The position numbers and the translations under genes are program-made. Below are positions 35,880-44,812 of a DNA stretch of 64,000 bases, in pieces. Every line of letters begins with the position of its first letter. The stretch's first letter is position 1. Under the pieces are notes generated by a model. The model was given only the letters and a program-made list of their open reading frames with translations, was not told the origin of the DNA and searched no databases. Source of the DNA: Ornithinibacillus californiensis (GTDB lineage: Bacteria > Bacillota > Bacilli > Bacillales > Amphibacillaceae); the NCBI RefSeq assembly GCF_001038485.1, contig NZ_LDUE01000014.1, forward strand, positions 1 through 64,000, given 5' to 3'.

Positions 35880-36851
35880 ATGAAAGCTTGGGTTTACACG
35901 AAATATGGGGTAAGTGATGTACTTCAATTAAAAGAAGTTGTAAAGCCGTCTCCAAAGGAAGGTGAGGTACTCGTTAAGGTACATCATGCTGCAGTCAACT
36001 CATGGGATTGGGACCTTCTAAGAGGAAAACCATTTATCGTTCGTCTAGGCGCTCCATTCAAACCGCCGTATAAAATACTCGGAGCTGACATCGCTGGCCA
36101 AGTTGAAGCAATTGGCACAGGCGTCCATTCCCTTCAACCAGGGAATGAAGTATTCGGGGACATTTCTGGGAGTGGTTGGGGAGGGTTTGCCGAATATGTT
36201 TGTGTAAAAGAGAGTACGTTAACACTCAAACCAGCCAGCATGACGTTTGAAGAGGCTGCATCGTTACCACAAGCTTCCGTGCTAGCCCTGCAGGCACTTC
36301 GTAAGCGGCCAATGCTACAAGCAGGAGAGAAAGTGTTATTAAATGGTGCAGGAGGCGGTGTCGGTACATTCGCCCTGCAGCTTGCAAAGTTACAAGGGGC
36401 AGAAGTTACATGTGTAGACCACACAGAGAAATTAGATTTCCTACAGTCGATTGGTGCTGATCATGTTGTGGACTATACCCAGGAAGACTTTACTAACACA
36501 GGGCAAAAGTATGACCTTATTCTAGATGTTGTTGGTAATCGGTCTCCTTTTGATTACAAGCGGGCTTTGAATCGTAATGGTACGTATGTCATGATCGGAG
36601 GTTCCCTAACACGAATCCTCCAGACCTTGCTAGTAGGATCATGGCTATCCAGACATGGTAAGCAGATGTCTATTCTAATTCACAAGCCTAATCAAGATGA
36701 CCAACATACGATTCAAAAACTTGTTGAAGATGGACAAGTAAAACCAATGATCGAGCGATGCTTTTCACTAGACGCACTTCCGCAAGCCCTTCAACATCTT
36801 GGTGAAGGAAAAGCGAAAGGGAAGATTATAGTGTCTATCCGTAATAGCTAG
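35880..36851 (+). CDS. Zinc-independent medium-chain NAD(P)-dependent reductase
   Basis: A 323-residue MDR-family enzyme of the quinone oxidoreductase type. The GroES-like N-terminal domain lacks the zinc-binding cysteines. The Rossmann motif NGAGGGVGTFALQLAK lies near residues 158-173. EGKAKGKIIVSI at the end is typical. It is likely to use NADPH to reduce quinones or enones; the substrate is unknown. AAAGGAGGGG precedes the ATG. The DUF1697 gene follows after 38 bases and may be cotranscribed. Confidence 0.85.
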   Translation: MKAWVYTKYGVSDVLQLKEVVKPSPKEGEVLVKVHHAAVNSWDWDLLRGKPFIVRLGAPFKPPYKILGADIAGQVEAIGTGVHSLQPGNEVFGDISGSGWGGFAEYVCVKESTLTLKPASMTFEEAASLPQASVLALQALRKRPMLQAGEKVLLNGAGGGVGTFALQLAKLQGAEVTCVDHTEKLDFLQSIGADHVVDYTQEDFTNTGQKYDLILDVVGNRSPFDYKRALNRNGTYVMIGGSLTRILQTLLVGSWLSRHGKQMSILIHKPNQDDQHTIQKLVEDGQVKPMIERCFSLDALPQALQHLGEGKAKGKIIVSIRNS

Positions 36852-36889
36852 AATAGATGTAGATATTTTTTCTAAGGGGGGAATGAAGA

Positions 36890-37390
36890 TTGACTTATGT
36901 CGCATTACTTAGAGGTATCAACTTAGGCAAAAGAAATAAAGTTGAAATGAAATCATTAAGGGCTCTCTTTGAGGAAATGGGCTACCAAAACGTACGAACT
37001 TATATTCAAACGGGTAATGTACTTTTTGATGAACTGGCATGTAATGAAGAAGAGACTGAATTACAACTAAAGAAATCTTACGGATTCGATATTCCGGTCA
37101 CGATTCGTTCTAAGGGAGAGCTTGAAAAGGTTCAGCAACATCCCCTATTTACCAAAGACAATGTCTACATACTTTTTTTAAAACATCCAATTTCAGACGA
37201 GCAGCTGGGCATTCTTAAAGACACGGTTGATGAAGAATTCGATGTGATCGATCAAAAGAATATTATCATTCATCTTTCCAAAAGTTTTCATCAAACGAAG
37301 TATAACAATGCCTTCTTTGAGAGAAAGCTTCAGATTCATTCTACTGCTCGGAATCGCAATACGGTGGAGAAGGTTTTGGGAAAAATGTAA
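36890..37390 (+). CDS. DUF1697 family protein
   Basis: A 166-residue protein with the DUF1697 opening YVALLRGINLGKRNKVEMKSLR and the ending HSTARNRNTVEKVL, plus YIQTGNVLF near residues 39-47. The family's function is unknown; the fold has ferredoxin-like halves. The start is TTG after AAGGGGGG. A terminator lies at 37421. Confidence 0.87.
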   Translation: MTYVALLRGINLGKRNKVEMKSLRALFEEMGYQNVRTYIQTGNVLFDELACNEEETELQLKKSYGFDIPVTIRSKGELEKVQQHPLFTKDNVYILFLKHPISDEQLGILKDTVDEEFDVIDQKNIIIHLSKSFHQTKYNNAFFERKLQIHSTARNRNTVEKVLGKM

Positions 37391-37420
37391 AACTAGACAT
37401 AGGCATGTTCCCCATTAACA

Positions 37421-37453
37421 AGCAGCACGCTCTATATACGAGCGTGCTGTTTC
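37421..37453 (+). terminator. Intrinsic terminator of the DUF1697 gene
   Basis: CAGCACGCT at 37423 pairs with AGCGTGCTG ending at 37449, followed by TTTCTCATTT. Confidence 0.8.
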
Positions 37454-37560
37454 TCATTTCATATTAAAGCTCTTCATCATTCGGTAACTGGTAGGTGCGT
37501 TTGGTTACTAGCTCTGGGTGTGGCCATTTGACGAGGGTGAGAGTAACTCCCTCGCTTCTA

Positions 37561-37692
37561 TCATTTCTTCTTTTTCAACTCTCTCAAATACCCCATTGAC
37601 GAGGCAAATGCAGCTGCTCTCTCGGGGACTCCCTTACTTACAAGCTCTTTCGCAGTTTGCTCAATCTTGTTTCCTGCACCCTTTAACTCCAT
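37561..37692 (-). CDS. Small 43-residue protein, unknown
   Basis: ATG 37692 stands seven bases behind GGAGGG. The product MELKGAGNKIEQTAKELVSK... is helical, contains GVPERAAAFASSMGYL and ends in KKKK. I do not recognise it. Behind it, at 37464-37560, another minus-strand frame ends with LVKWPHPELVTKRTYQLPNDEEL but lacks a visible start, so it may be a partner gene with an unusual start or a fragment. The open region 37693-38064 upstream otherwise holds only the promoter of the next gene. Confidence 0.5.
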   Translation of the reverse strand: MELKGAGNKIEQTAKELVSKGVPERAAAFASSMGYLRELKKKK

Positions 37693-37992
37693 GTTTAAAC
37701 CCTCCCTTCTCGCCCATATTATTTGCGTGGTGAATAAATATAATCAGGACTACTTGGGAGCTAGGGCATCTTCGGGATATTCCTCCTTCCTTCCCAACTC
37801 AACTATATTTCTTAATGCCTTTAGCGGTTGTCAAGTTAAACTTGATAACTGAGTCTTCACAATTGCTTCACCAGGACATCCCCACTTATCATCTTCAGAA
37901 AAATATTTTTTCAATTAATCCTAATGGCTCTACACCAGTAAAGAATGCGTTTTCATATTAATGTAATTTATTAGACAATTACGAAAAGTATG

Positions 37993-38021
37993 TAGACACG
38001 CATTTTTTAACATGTTATAGT
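37993..38021 (+). promoter_or_regulatory. Sigma-A-type promoter of the transporter-amidohydrolase pair
   Basis: TAGACA at 37993-37998 and TATAGT at 38016-38021 are 17 bases apart, and TG precedes the -10 box by one base (extended -10). The ATG of the transporter gene is 44 bases downstream of the -10. Confidence 0.6.
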
Positions 38022-38064
38022 AATGAAAATTTACTTATAAACATACAAAAAGAGGAGGAATCAC

Positions 38065-39234
38065 ATGTTAAGTAATCCGCTTATCGCAACCGTTATTATT
38101 TTTGCATTTATTGCATTCGGGGAATGGCTTTCGATTAAATCCAGAGCAAGAATCCCAATGCTACTCACTGCAATGGTAGGGTTTCTAATTGTTGGCTGGA
38201 CAGGAATTTTGCCAGAAGACATCTTAGAAAAATCCCAATTTGCAGCACTAGGAGCAATACTTATTGGGCCCGCTATTCTACATATGGGTACCATGATTCC
38301 TTTTTCTTTACTCAAAAGCCAAATCAAGGCCGTACTAATCTCTCTAGGTGGCTTGCTTATATCGTGCCTCCTAATTTTAACGGTTATCACGCTTATCTTT
38401 GACTACCCAACAGCTGTTGCAGGTGTAGGTCCGATAAGTGGTGGAATCATTGCGTTATTGGTCACATCAGAAAAGTTGACCGAAATCGGTCTATCGAGTC
38501 TGATTGTCGTCCCAGCACTAGTTGTGGCATTTCAAGGTGTGGTAGGGATGCCGCTAGCGTTAAATTTCATGAGAAGATATGCTTTAAAACTACAAAAAGA
38601 TATGGACAACGGATCCTTTGTACCGATGGCAACGGATGAAGAAATCAACGGGAAGGCCACAGATGAAACCGAGTCGAACCCAGTTAAAGCTAGTATGACT
38701 TTGAAGTTATTCTTTGTATTTGCTGGTGCCGCTGTCGGGATTGTCCTAGGAGAGTTAACAGGAGTCCATTATAGTCTATGGTGTTTAGCAATCGGAATCG
38801 CTGGCCTGAAGCTTCGACTATTCGAACCGAAAGTACTTGATAAATCAAACTCATTTACCTTAACCATGATTGGCATAATCTTTGTTGTGATGGGAACGAT
38901 GGCAGGAGTAACCCCACAGGATGTATTAAATAACTTACCTAGTGTAGTAGCGATTCTAGCCATTGGTACCATTGGACTTTCTATTGGTGGATATATCACA
39001 TCCAAATTAGTAAAGTGGCATCCATATAAAGGTATGCCTGTTGCACTAACTGCATTATTCGGTTTCCCTGGAGATTATATTCTTTGTGAGGAAGTTTCCA
39101 GAAGTATTGGTCGAAATAAACAAGAGGAAAAATTAATTTTCAATGAATTACTAGCACCGATGCTCATCGGCGGTTTTACTACGGTAACCATCGTATCAGT
39201 AATCATTGCGGGAGTTTTAGTACAGACTTTGTAA
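38065..39234 (+). CDS. Putative ion-coupled carboxylate transporter (GltS-like fold)
   Basis: A 389-residue protein with about eleven to twelve membrane helices in two halves joined by a cytosolic loop (residues about 175-215, rich in Asp and Glu). AGVGPISGGIIALL in the first half and TALFGFPGDYILCEEV in the second could be reentrant loops, as in GltS and 2-hydroxycarboxylate carriers; this is judged by pattern only. GAGGAGG precedes the ATG. The amidohydrolase gene follows after 45 bases, so the pair probably imports and cleaves one substrate. Confidence 0.6.
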   Translation: MLSNPLIATVIIFAFIAFGEWLSIKSRARIPMLLTAMVGFLIVGWTGILPEDILEKSQFAALGAILIGPAILHMGTMIPFSLLKSQIKAVLISLGGLLISCLLILTVITLIFDYPTAVAGVGPISGGIIALLVTSEKLTEIGLSSLIVVPALVVAFQGVVGMPLALNFMRRYALKLQKDMDNGSFVPMATDEEINGKATDETESNPVKASMTLKLFFVFAGAAVGIVLGELTGVHYSLWCLAIGIAGLKLRLFEPKVLDKSNSFTLTMIGIIFVVMGTMAGVTPQDVLNNLPSVVAILAIGTIGLSIGGYITSKLVKWHPYKGMPVALTALFGFPGDYILCEEVSRSIGRNKQEEKLIFNELLAPMLIGGFTTVTIVSVIIAGVLVQTL

Positions 39235-39279
39235 TCAAATGAAATATACCATACTACAATAGAACACATGGGGGAATGA

Positions 39280-40545
39280 ATGATGGGTAAACAATTGATT
39301 AAAAACGGACTATTAATTGATGGAAATGGCGGAGAAGCAAAGAAAGACCACGTTGTCGTCACAGAGAACGAGCGCATTGTATATGTCGGGCCAGAAACTG
39401 GCTACACACCAACTGGGGACGAAACAGTAGTTGATGCGGCAGGTGGTACCATTCTTCCAGGACTAATCGATACACATGTCCATATGATGATGGAATACTC
39501 TCCACTTTCCGAGCGGCTTGCTACACCATTTTCATTCATGTATTACCAAGCAGCGGAATACTTAAAAAACACCTTACATGCGGGTATCACGTCCGTTCGC
39601 GATGCACTTGGCACGGATCTCGGGGTAAAAAAAGCAGTAGAAGATGGTCTAATTCCCGGCCCACGTCTTCAGCTTAGCATCAATGCACTTACTATTACAG
39701 GTGGTCACGGCGATGGTTATACCGTATCAGGAAATACACTTGACCTTCTTCCTTCTGACTACCCAGGTATGCCAAGTGGCAAATGTGATGGAGTTGAAGA
39801 AGTTCGCAAAAAAACACGGGAAATGTTGCGTGCCGGTGCTGAAGTCATTAAAGTGCATGCAACTGGAGGCGTTCTAAGTGCAACCGACCATCCAGAGTTC
39901 ACCCAGTTTTCCCTAGAGGAATTAAAAGCAATCGTAGAAGAAGGGCGTTTCCGTAAAGGGGTAAAAGTGATGGCCCACGCACAAGGCGCAGAAGGAATTA
40001 AGAATGCAGTAAGAGCAGGAATCCATTCCATCGAGCACGGTATCTTCTTAGACGATGAGGCCATTGAGCTGATGCTAGAGAATGGTACCTATTTAGTACC
40101 AACGTTATTAGCTCCTGTCGCCGTATTGGAAAATGCAGCCGAGGTTGGGATGCCAGATAGTGCTGTAGCCAAATCCAAGGAAGTCATCGAACACCATAAA
40201 GCAAGCTTTACTAAAGCTTATAAAGCTGGTGTAAAAATTGCGATGGGAACCGATGCCGGCGTGATGAAGCACGGGACCAACCTTCGCGAGCTTGGCTTAA
40301 TGAAAGATGCGGGAATGTCACCGATGGATACGATTGTCGCATCCACCAAAACCGCTGCAGAATGTCTAGGTTGGGAAGATAAAGTCGGAACACTGGAACA
40401 AGGGAAACTAGCGGATATCGTCGTTGTAAAAGGAAATCCATTAGAGGATATTTACTCTCTTGCTAATAATGATAACATTCAAGTGGTTATTAAGAATGGG
40501 AAGGTTGAGAAGAACCTGTTATTGGATGTACCATTAACGGTTTAA
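39280..40545 (+). CDS. Metal-dependent amidohydrolase (prolidase/Xaa-Arg dipeptidase-like)
   Basis: A 421-residue TIM-barrel hydrolase. THVH (His66, His68) starts the metal site. Lys in VIKVHATGGVLS is the likely carbamylated bridge, followed by His in MAHAQG, His in SIEHG and Asp in MGTDAG, so a binuclear site is expected. The flanking beta-sandwich (IKNGLLIDG at the start, GKLADIVVVKGNPLEDI at the end) is typical of the imidazolonepropionase-like group that cleaves N-acyl or dipeptide bonds. The true substrate is unknown. ATG 39280 or 39283 may be used. Confidence 0.85.
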   Translation: MMGKQLIKNGLLIDGNGGEAKKDHVVVTENERIVYVGPETGYTPTGDETVVDAAGGTILPGLIDTHVHMMMEYSPLSERLATPFSFMYYQAAEYLKNTLHAGITSVRDALGTDLGVKKAVEDGLIPGPRLQLSINALTITGGHGDGYTVSGNTLDLLPSDYPGMPSGKCDGVEEVRKKTREMLRAGAEVIKVHATGGVLSATDHPEFTQFSLEELKAIVEEGRFRKGVKVMAHAQGAEGIKNAVRAGIHSIEHGIFLDDEAIELMLENGTYLVPTLLAPVAVLENAAEVGMPDSAVAKSKEVIEHHKASFTKAYKAGVKIAMGTDAGVMKHGTNLRELGLMKDAGMSPMDTIVASTKTAAECLGWEDKVGTLEQGKLADIVVVKGNPLEDIYSLANNDNIQVVIKNGKVEKNLLLDVPLTV

Positions 40546-40550
40546 TCAAT

Positions 40551-40594
40551 AAAACACGTCGTGCGAATCACAGGGAATCGCACGACGTGTTTTT
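40551..40594. terminator. Strong bidirectional terminator
   Basis: AAAACACGTCGTGCGA pairs with TCGCACGACGTGTTTT. It divides the amidohydrolase gene from the convergent aminotransferase gene. Confidence 0.92.
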
Positions 40595-40626
40595 ATTATT
40601 TTAACAGTATGATGTCTCTATATAGA

Positions 40627-41883
40627 TTAATGCGCTGCGACCATTTCCATATTCGACTTTTTATGTTGGTCATATACGTTTAAAGCCTCCTGTAAACTTT
40701 CGCCCTTATTCACAGGATAGCCTTTCCGAATAAGTGTCGCTTCTAATGCAGAAAGAACATGAAGAATATTTTTCTTGCGGGAGCTATATCCCATTGTCCC
40801 AATCCTCCAAATCTTACCATGAAGCGGTCCAAACGAACTGGCAATTTCAACCCCAAAGTCCTCTAGCATCATAGCACGTACCTCATCACCGTTAATACCC
40901 TCAGGGATCTTAACTGCGGTAACAACAGGGAGCTTGTGCTTTTCATCACCAAACAACTCTAAGCCCATCGCTTTAACCCCTGCAACTAATGCTCTTTCAT
41001 TTAGCTTATGGCGTGCAAATCGGTTTTCTAGTCCCTCTTCCAAAATAATACGAAGCCCTTCTCGTAAAGCATACTGCATACTGGTTGCTTCCGTATGGTG
41101 GTTCAGACGGACAGGGCTCCAATAATCCTGAAGCTGTGCTAAATCAAAGTAATTACTCATGATTCGATTGTTCGCTATATCGCTCTCGGACGTTTTCAAG
41201 CCTAGTTCTATACTTTTTCTTTTATTGATTACTTCTTCTATTCGATGGTTATACGTAACCGGAGCTAATCCAGATGGCACAGATAGGCATTTTTGCGTAC
41301 CGCCAATCACCGCATCCAGTTTGAGTTCATCCACCTTAAGGTCAACTCCACCCAATGTTGCTACCGCATCGACAACTAACAGAACATCTGCATTTCGGCA
41401 TGCTTCCCCTATTTCCTTTAACGGCTGCACACAGCTAGTAGATGTTTCGCCATGGACGATGGCAACCATTTTTGGAGAGATCTCATGAATCTTATTAATG
41501 ATGACTTCCGGGTCAAAAACCTCTCCCCAAGGAACCTCCATGGTTGTAACCTCTGCTCCATAGCGCTGGCAGATTTCCGTTAACAGATATCCGAACCGAC
41601 CGTATATCGGAACGAGAACCTTATCACCAGGTTCAATAATACTGCACAGAACTGCCTCGAGACCTGCTCTGGAAGATCCATCAATCGGGAATGCCCATTG
41701 ATTATCTGTTTGAAATACCGCTCGTAGCATTTCCATCGTTTCATTCATGATATTCGTAAATGCAGGATCAAATTGTCCAAGAATGGGGGTCGACATCGCT
41801 CTTAATACTCGAGGATCAACTTCGACCGGCCCAGGCGTCATAATGGTTCGAAGTGGGACATTTAAATCTGTATAATAAGTCAT
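40627..41883 (-). CDS. pucG: PucG-like class V aminotransferase
   Basis: A 418-residue PLP enzyme closely resembling Bacillus PucG, the (S)-ureidoglycine-glyoxylate aminotransferase of purine catabolism. TPGPVEVDPRVLRAMSTP lies near the start, the cofactor lysine is Lys198 in GGTQKCLSVPSG, and RIGTMGYSS is near the C-terminus. No other purine-degradation gene is present, so alanine-glyoxylate or serine-glyoxylate activity is an alternative. It is monocistronic, with a terminator behind. Confidence 0.82.
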   Translation of the reverse strand: MTYYTDLNVPLRTIMTPGPVEVDPRVLRAMSTPILGQFDPAFTNIMNETMEMLRAVFQTDNQWAFPIDGSSRAGLEAVLCSIIEPGDKVLVPIYGRFGYLLTEICQRYGAEVTTMEVPWGEVFDPEVIINKIHEISPKMVAIVHGETSTSCVQPLKEIGEACRNADVLLVVDAVATLGGVDLKVDELKLDAVIGGTQKCLSVPSGLAPVTYNHRIEEVINKRKSIELGLKTSESDIANNRIMSNYFDLAQLQDYWSPVRLNHHTEATSMQYALREGLRIILEEGLENRFARHKLNERALVAGVKAMGLELFGDEKHKLPVVTAVKIPEGINGDEVRAMMLEDFGVEIASSFGPLHGKIWRIGTMGYSSRKKNILHVLSALEATLIRKGYPVNKGESLQEALNVYDQHKKSNMEMVAAH

Positions 41884-42112
41884 ATATTTTAGCTCCTCTA
41901 ATAAATTTGATTTAAAGAGAATGTATAATTATAAATTGTATTGTATAAAAATTACTCCCATAAAAAGTAAATAACAATTTAATATTATCAGAAAAAGCTA
42001 ATAGAATCAACAAATAATCTAAAACCAAGGAATTAAAACGCTTTCAGTGTTAATGAGTTTTTATACAGAAATAATGCGCAGGGACGCTTTTCCCGCTTCA
42101 CGATGAGTAGTT
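41884..42112. other. Intergenic region upstream of the aminotransferase gene
   Basis: AT-rich sequence presumably holding the minus-strand promoter. No convincing boxes, hairpin or gene are visible. Confidence 0.4.
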
Positions 42113-42208
42113 ATTGGACCTTACCTTGCCGTCCTAGTCACTATGCTATTTATTACAGGAAGTATCCTGTTTTTAAAATGGTATATTGGAAATCGGAAAG
42201 TAATATAA
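42113..42208 (+). pseudogene. 3' remnant of a membrane transporter gene
   Basis: One frame reads IGPYLAVLVTMLFITGSILF and LKWYIGNRKVI before TAA at 42206. It looks like the last membrane helix and cytosolic tail of a carrier. No start codon with a ribosome site precedes it and a stop lies just upstream. A good terminator behind it (42248) is probably the old gene's own. Confidence 0.45.
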
Positions 42209-42247
42209 CTTTTCAGACGTCTTGAATCAGATTAGAAGGAGATAATT

Positions 42248-42283
42248 AAAGGTTGCTAATCAATGTGATTAGCAACCTTTTTT
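42248..42283. terminator. Bidirectional terminator
   Basis: AAAGGTTGCTAATCA pairs with TGATTAGCAACCTTTTTT over a 3-nt loop. It ends nfrA on the minus strand. Confidence 0.88.
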
Positions 42284-42308
42284 AGCCAAAAGAATAATTA
42301 TAGTTTAA

Positions 42309-43058
42309 CTATCTCCGATTCATACCCTTCCCATTCACAAAATCCTTCATATACATACGGGCTTTATTTCCTAACATCTTCGCCAACTGCCCCGTCCAAG
42401 TATCTGTCCGAGTCCCTTTTGTTCGGTCTTGATAATACTCTTGGACTGTCTGGTTATAGGATTCCAGTTGCTCTTTGTAAGATACTTCGTCCGTATTATA
42501 TTGGTTCTCATGATAAACATGTTCTAATGGAAGTCGTGGCTTCAGGTCATTGATTTTCGCTGGATGGCCGACAACTAGTCCAAATAGCGGGATGACGCGA
42601 TCTGGTGTACCTAAGATTTCACTCACCTTTACCAGGTCATTCCGTAGACCACCGATATAACATATCCCGAGCCCCATGGATTCTGCAGCAATACTCGCAT
42701 TCTGAGCGGCCAAGCTTGCGTCAATGGTTGCTACCATAAATTTTTCCGTGGATTCGATGGAAGAAAGGACATCTGCATTCTCCATTTCACCGATCACTTC
42801 ATGCCGGTGAAGATCTGCACAAAATACGAATAAATGGCCATTCTTGGCAACATATTCCTGATTGGCAGCAACTTCCGCTAGCTGTTCTTTCTTCGTTTGA
42901 TCGGTCACGCCAATGATGGAATATGCTTGGATATAACTGGATGTTGAAGCTGCTTGAGCGCTTCTGACAATCGTTTCAATTTGTTCCTGTGATAGTTTTT
43001 TATCCTCAAATTTTCTAACGGACCGATGCGATAAAATAGTATCGATTACTGTATTCAC
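42309..43058 (-). CDS. nfrA: NADPH-dependent flavin/nitroreductase, NfrA type
   Basis: A 249-residue FMN oxidoreductase almost colinear with Bacillus NfrA1: HRSVRKFEDKKLS at the start, AQAASTSSYIQAYSIIGVTD, and AAESMGLGICYIGGLRND. It reduces nitro compounds, FMN and quinones with NADPH and is usually stress-induced. A GTG three codons upstream is only two bases from the GGGAGAGG site; GTG 43058 is eight bases from it and gives the family start MNTVIDTIL. Confidence 0.92.
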   Translation of the reverse strand: MNTVIDTILSHRSVRKFEDKKLSQEQIETIVRSAQAASTSSYIQAYSIIGVTDQTKKEQLAEVAANQEYVAKNGHLFVFCADLHRHEVIGEMENADVLSSIESTEKFMVATIDASLAAQNASIAAESMGLGICYIGGLRNDLVKVSEILGTPDRVIPLFGLVVGHPAKINDLKPRLPLEHVYHENQYNTDEVSYKEQLESYNQTVQEYYQDRTKGTRTDTWTGQLAKMLGNKARMYMKDFVNGKGMNRR

Positions 43059-43146
43059 TTTGGTCACCTCTCCCGTTCATACAATCATTCTAACGAAGGA
43101 GTTATTTAGAAATCAAGGAAAGTGCGACGCGTCATCATGAAATAAA

Positions 43147-43184
43147 GGGACGGTTGCTCATGATAAATGAAGCTACCGTCCCTA
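43147..43184. repeat. GGGACGG-type hairpin repeat, possible terminator
   Basis: AGGGACGGT at 43147-43155 and ACCGTCCCT at 43176-43184 are perfect inverted repeats; TGCTCAT and ATGAAGC inside extend the stem partly. AGTTTTTT follows on the plus strand and TTTATTT on the minus strand, so it may end cwlJ transcripts. Confidence 0.65.
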
Positions 43185-43236
43185 GTTTTTTGCCTAGATA
43201 CCAGCTATCAAGCTAACCTACCACTATAGACTTTAT

Positions 43237-43674
43237 CTATCGATACGCACTATCACATGTATTCGCCTGTGGTTCATAATAACAATGCTGTTTAAATTGT
43301 CCGGCAAAGGGTTGACCATACCATGTAGGAGGACATGGCGCATATGGATTAAAGTACCAAAGCGAAAACTTCGCTGGATGTTGCCTCCAAAATTTCACAA
43401 CGTCTCGTGCTAATTTCCTCTCTGCTTCTCTTGCTGGCATATAAAACATATTCCCTTTTTGTACGGCTTCAAACGAATAATTTCCACCTTGAACTTGGAA
43501 AATTACATCTCGTATCGTCCTTACATCCTTAAAATCTAAACAATCAGCTACCGCACGATTGACGATGACATTCCCAACCATAAGCATGCCTAGTTTTCCT
43601 TCACCCTCGGCCTCTGCCCTAATCATTCGAGCGATCAAATCGATGTCTTTGTCCGTATGTTTGACTCGTGTCAC
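43237..43674 (-). CDS. cwlJ: Spore cortex-lytic enzyme CwlJ-like
   Basis: A 145-residue SleB/CwlJ hydrolase (Hydrolase_2): MARMIRAEAEGEGKLGMLMVGNVIVNR-like sequence at about residues 15-45 with the catalytic Glu, a central LDFKDVRTIRDVIFQ and PPTWYGQPFAGQFKQHCYY near the end. It degrades cortex peptidoglycan at germination; like CwlJ it has no signal peptide. GTG 43674, eight bases after GAGG, is preferred; ATG codons at 43680 and 43683 are too close to the site. The partner gene gerQ is not adjacent. Confidence 0.88.
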   Translation of the reverse strand: MTRVKHTDKDIDLIARMIRAEAEGEGKLGMLMVGNVIVNRAVADCLDFKDVRTIRDVIFQVQGGNYSFEAVQKGNMFYMPAREAERKLARDVVKFWRQHPAKFSLWYFNPYAPCPPTWYGQPFAGQFKQHCYYEPQANTCDSAYR

Positions 43675-44044
43675 GATCATCACCTCTAAATTAGAGTATG
43701 AAAATTCCTTTAAAAAGTTGATAGCTTTTCGGATTTAAGACTTGTACCAATTCTCTCTGCCAGGAACCCTTATTATTCAGATTGTTTGAAGCCTTCTTGT
43801 TGAAGGTAGTCAACGGCAGCATTGTATGTTGCGTGGGAGGTATCGAGTTATTCCCCTGCGTATACATTCCACGTATCGTTCTCAGAAATGATTGAAGAAA
43901 AGGACTATCCAATACATAAAAAAGGGATGGTCAATATTCGTGACTTCTCAGAGGAAGAGCTTCGGAAGGTTATTCAACAATCAATTGCTTCCTTATCAGA
44001 ATCAATTTTGGACCAGGTTTCCTGTCCCCACGGGGCCTGCTTTC

Positions 44045-44185
44045 CTACTTCATCCTCTCCGGTAGCGCATGAATCGTCTCAATCAACATATTGAGCTTAC
44101 CTTCAATCCGGTGCAATAAGTAAAATGTCACCGCTATCGGAAATCCAACTTCTGTTATGAGCGATACCCAATTGTCCAACTTCAT
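44045..44185 (-). CDS. YvrJ family small membrane protein
   Basis: A 46-residue protein, MKLDNWVSLITEVGFPIAV followed by TFYLLHRIEGKLNMLIETI. It has a single hydrophobic helix with the YvrJ-family pattern W-x-x-L-I-x-x-x-G-F-P-I-x-V. AGGAGGTGA stands directly before ATG. It is last in a cluster with DUF2922 and DUF1659 genes, a recurrent Bacillaceae trio of unknown function; a terminator separates it from DUF2922. Confidence 0.85.
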   Translation of the reverse strand: MKLDNWVSLITEVGFPIAVTFYLLHRIEGKLNMLIETIHALPERMK

Positions 44186-44235
44186 TCACCTCCTCATTTT
44201 GAAGTTTCCTTCGCGTGGCGCGTGATCCTAGTTAT

Positions 44236-44277
44236 AAAAAAGGAAGTCACCAAGGGGAACTCCCCGAGGCAACTTCC
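44236..44277 (-). terminator. Terminator between DUF2922 and YvrJ genes
   Basis: On the minus strand GGAAGT...CC pairs with GG...ACTTCC around an inner GGGGA/TCCCC stem, followed by TTTTTT. Confidence 0.8.
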
Positions 44278-44288
44278 TCCATTAATAA

Positions 44289-44504
44289 TTAAACTAGTTC
44301 TACATCCTGGACATTACGCTCAACGATACGAGCACTTTTCTTAGCGACTAAATTACCACCGCTTGACGTAAAAGTATTTTGCTCAATGATTGTATCCATC
44401 GCTGCAGCTACAGCAGCTGGGTCAACAGGTTCAATTGGTTTCTCCAGTGAATACGTTACGGTTTTGCCATCGGCGTTTTCGAACTTCAACTCTAACGTTT
44501 TCAT
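44289..44504 (-). CDS. DUF2922 family protein
   Basis: A 71-residue protein, MKTLELKFENADGKTVTYSL... with PVDPAAVAAAMDTIIEQNTF and a VERNVQDVELV end, the DUF2922 pattern. Function unknown. AAAGGAGG lies seven bases before ATG 44504; the longer frame has no site. It follows the DUF1659 gene by 33 bases. Confidence 0.87.
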   Translation of the reverse strand: MKTLELKFENADGKTVTYSLEKPIEPVDPAAVAAAMDTIIEQNTFTSSGGNLVAKKSARIVERNVQDVELV

Positions 44505-44537
44505 AAACGGACCTCCTTTCACCAATTTTTAAAAAAC

Positions 44538-44765
44538 CTACTGTCCTGAACGAATGTCAGAACTGTCTTTTCGCTCGATGTTAAATAATGAGCGCTCTTG
44601 CAATCCCGCAAAAGCATTTGCAATTGCATACAGCTGATCTGCCGTTGCATCCGTCTTCACGTTATTAAAGCTTTTCGCTTTATAGACTGGGTCACCAGAG
44701 ACGGGATCATTTCCATCAAAAAGAATTAGACGAAGCTGTGAGCTTATCATATCTGCTACTGCCAT
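44538..44765 (-). CDS. DUF1659 family protein
   Basis: A 75-residue protein with SQLRLILFDGNDPVSGDPVY and KAKSFNNVKTDATADQLYAIA, matching DUF1659, ending in ERKDSSDIRSGQ. Function unknown; always found with DUF2922. AAAGGAGG precedes ATG. First gene of the cluster. Confidence 0.87.
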   Translation of the reverse strand: MAVADMISSQLRLILFDGNDPVSGDPVYKAKSFNNVKTDATADQLYAIANAFAGLQERSLFNIERKDSSDIRSGQ

Positions 44766-44812
44766 GCTTATTACCTCCTTTCACCTATATAATCGATGTA
44801 AAGGAGGATCAG

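Noticed and set aside
43822-44094. Plus-strand 90-codon frame with a coding-like middle (SEMIEEKDYPIHKKG, FSEEELRKVIQQSIAS)
   Set aside because: No ribosome site, no known family, and its end overlaps the well-supported YvrJ gene on the other strand. It could be a gene remnant, but the evidence is too weak to list.
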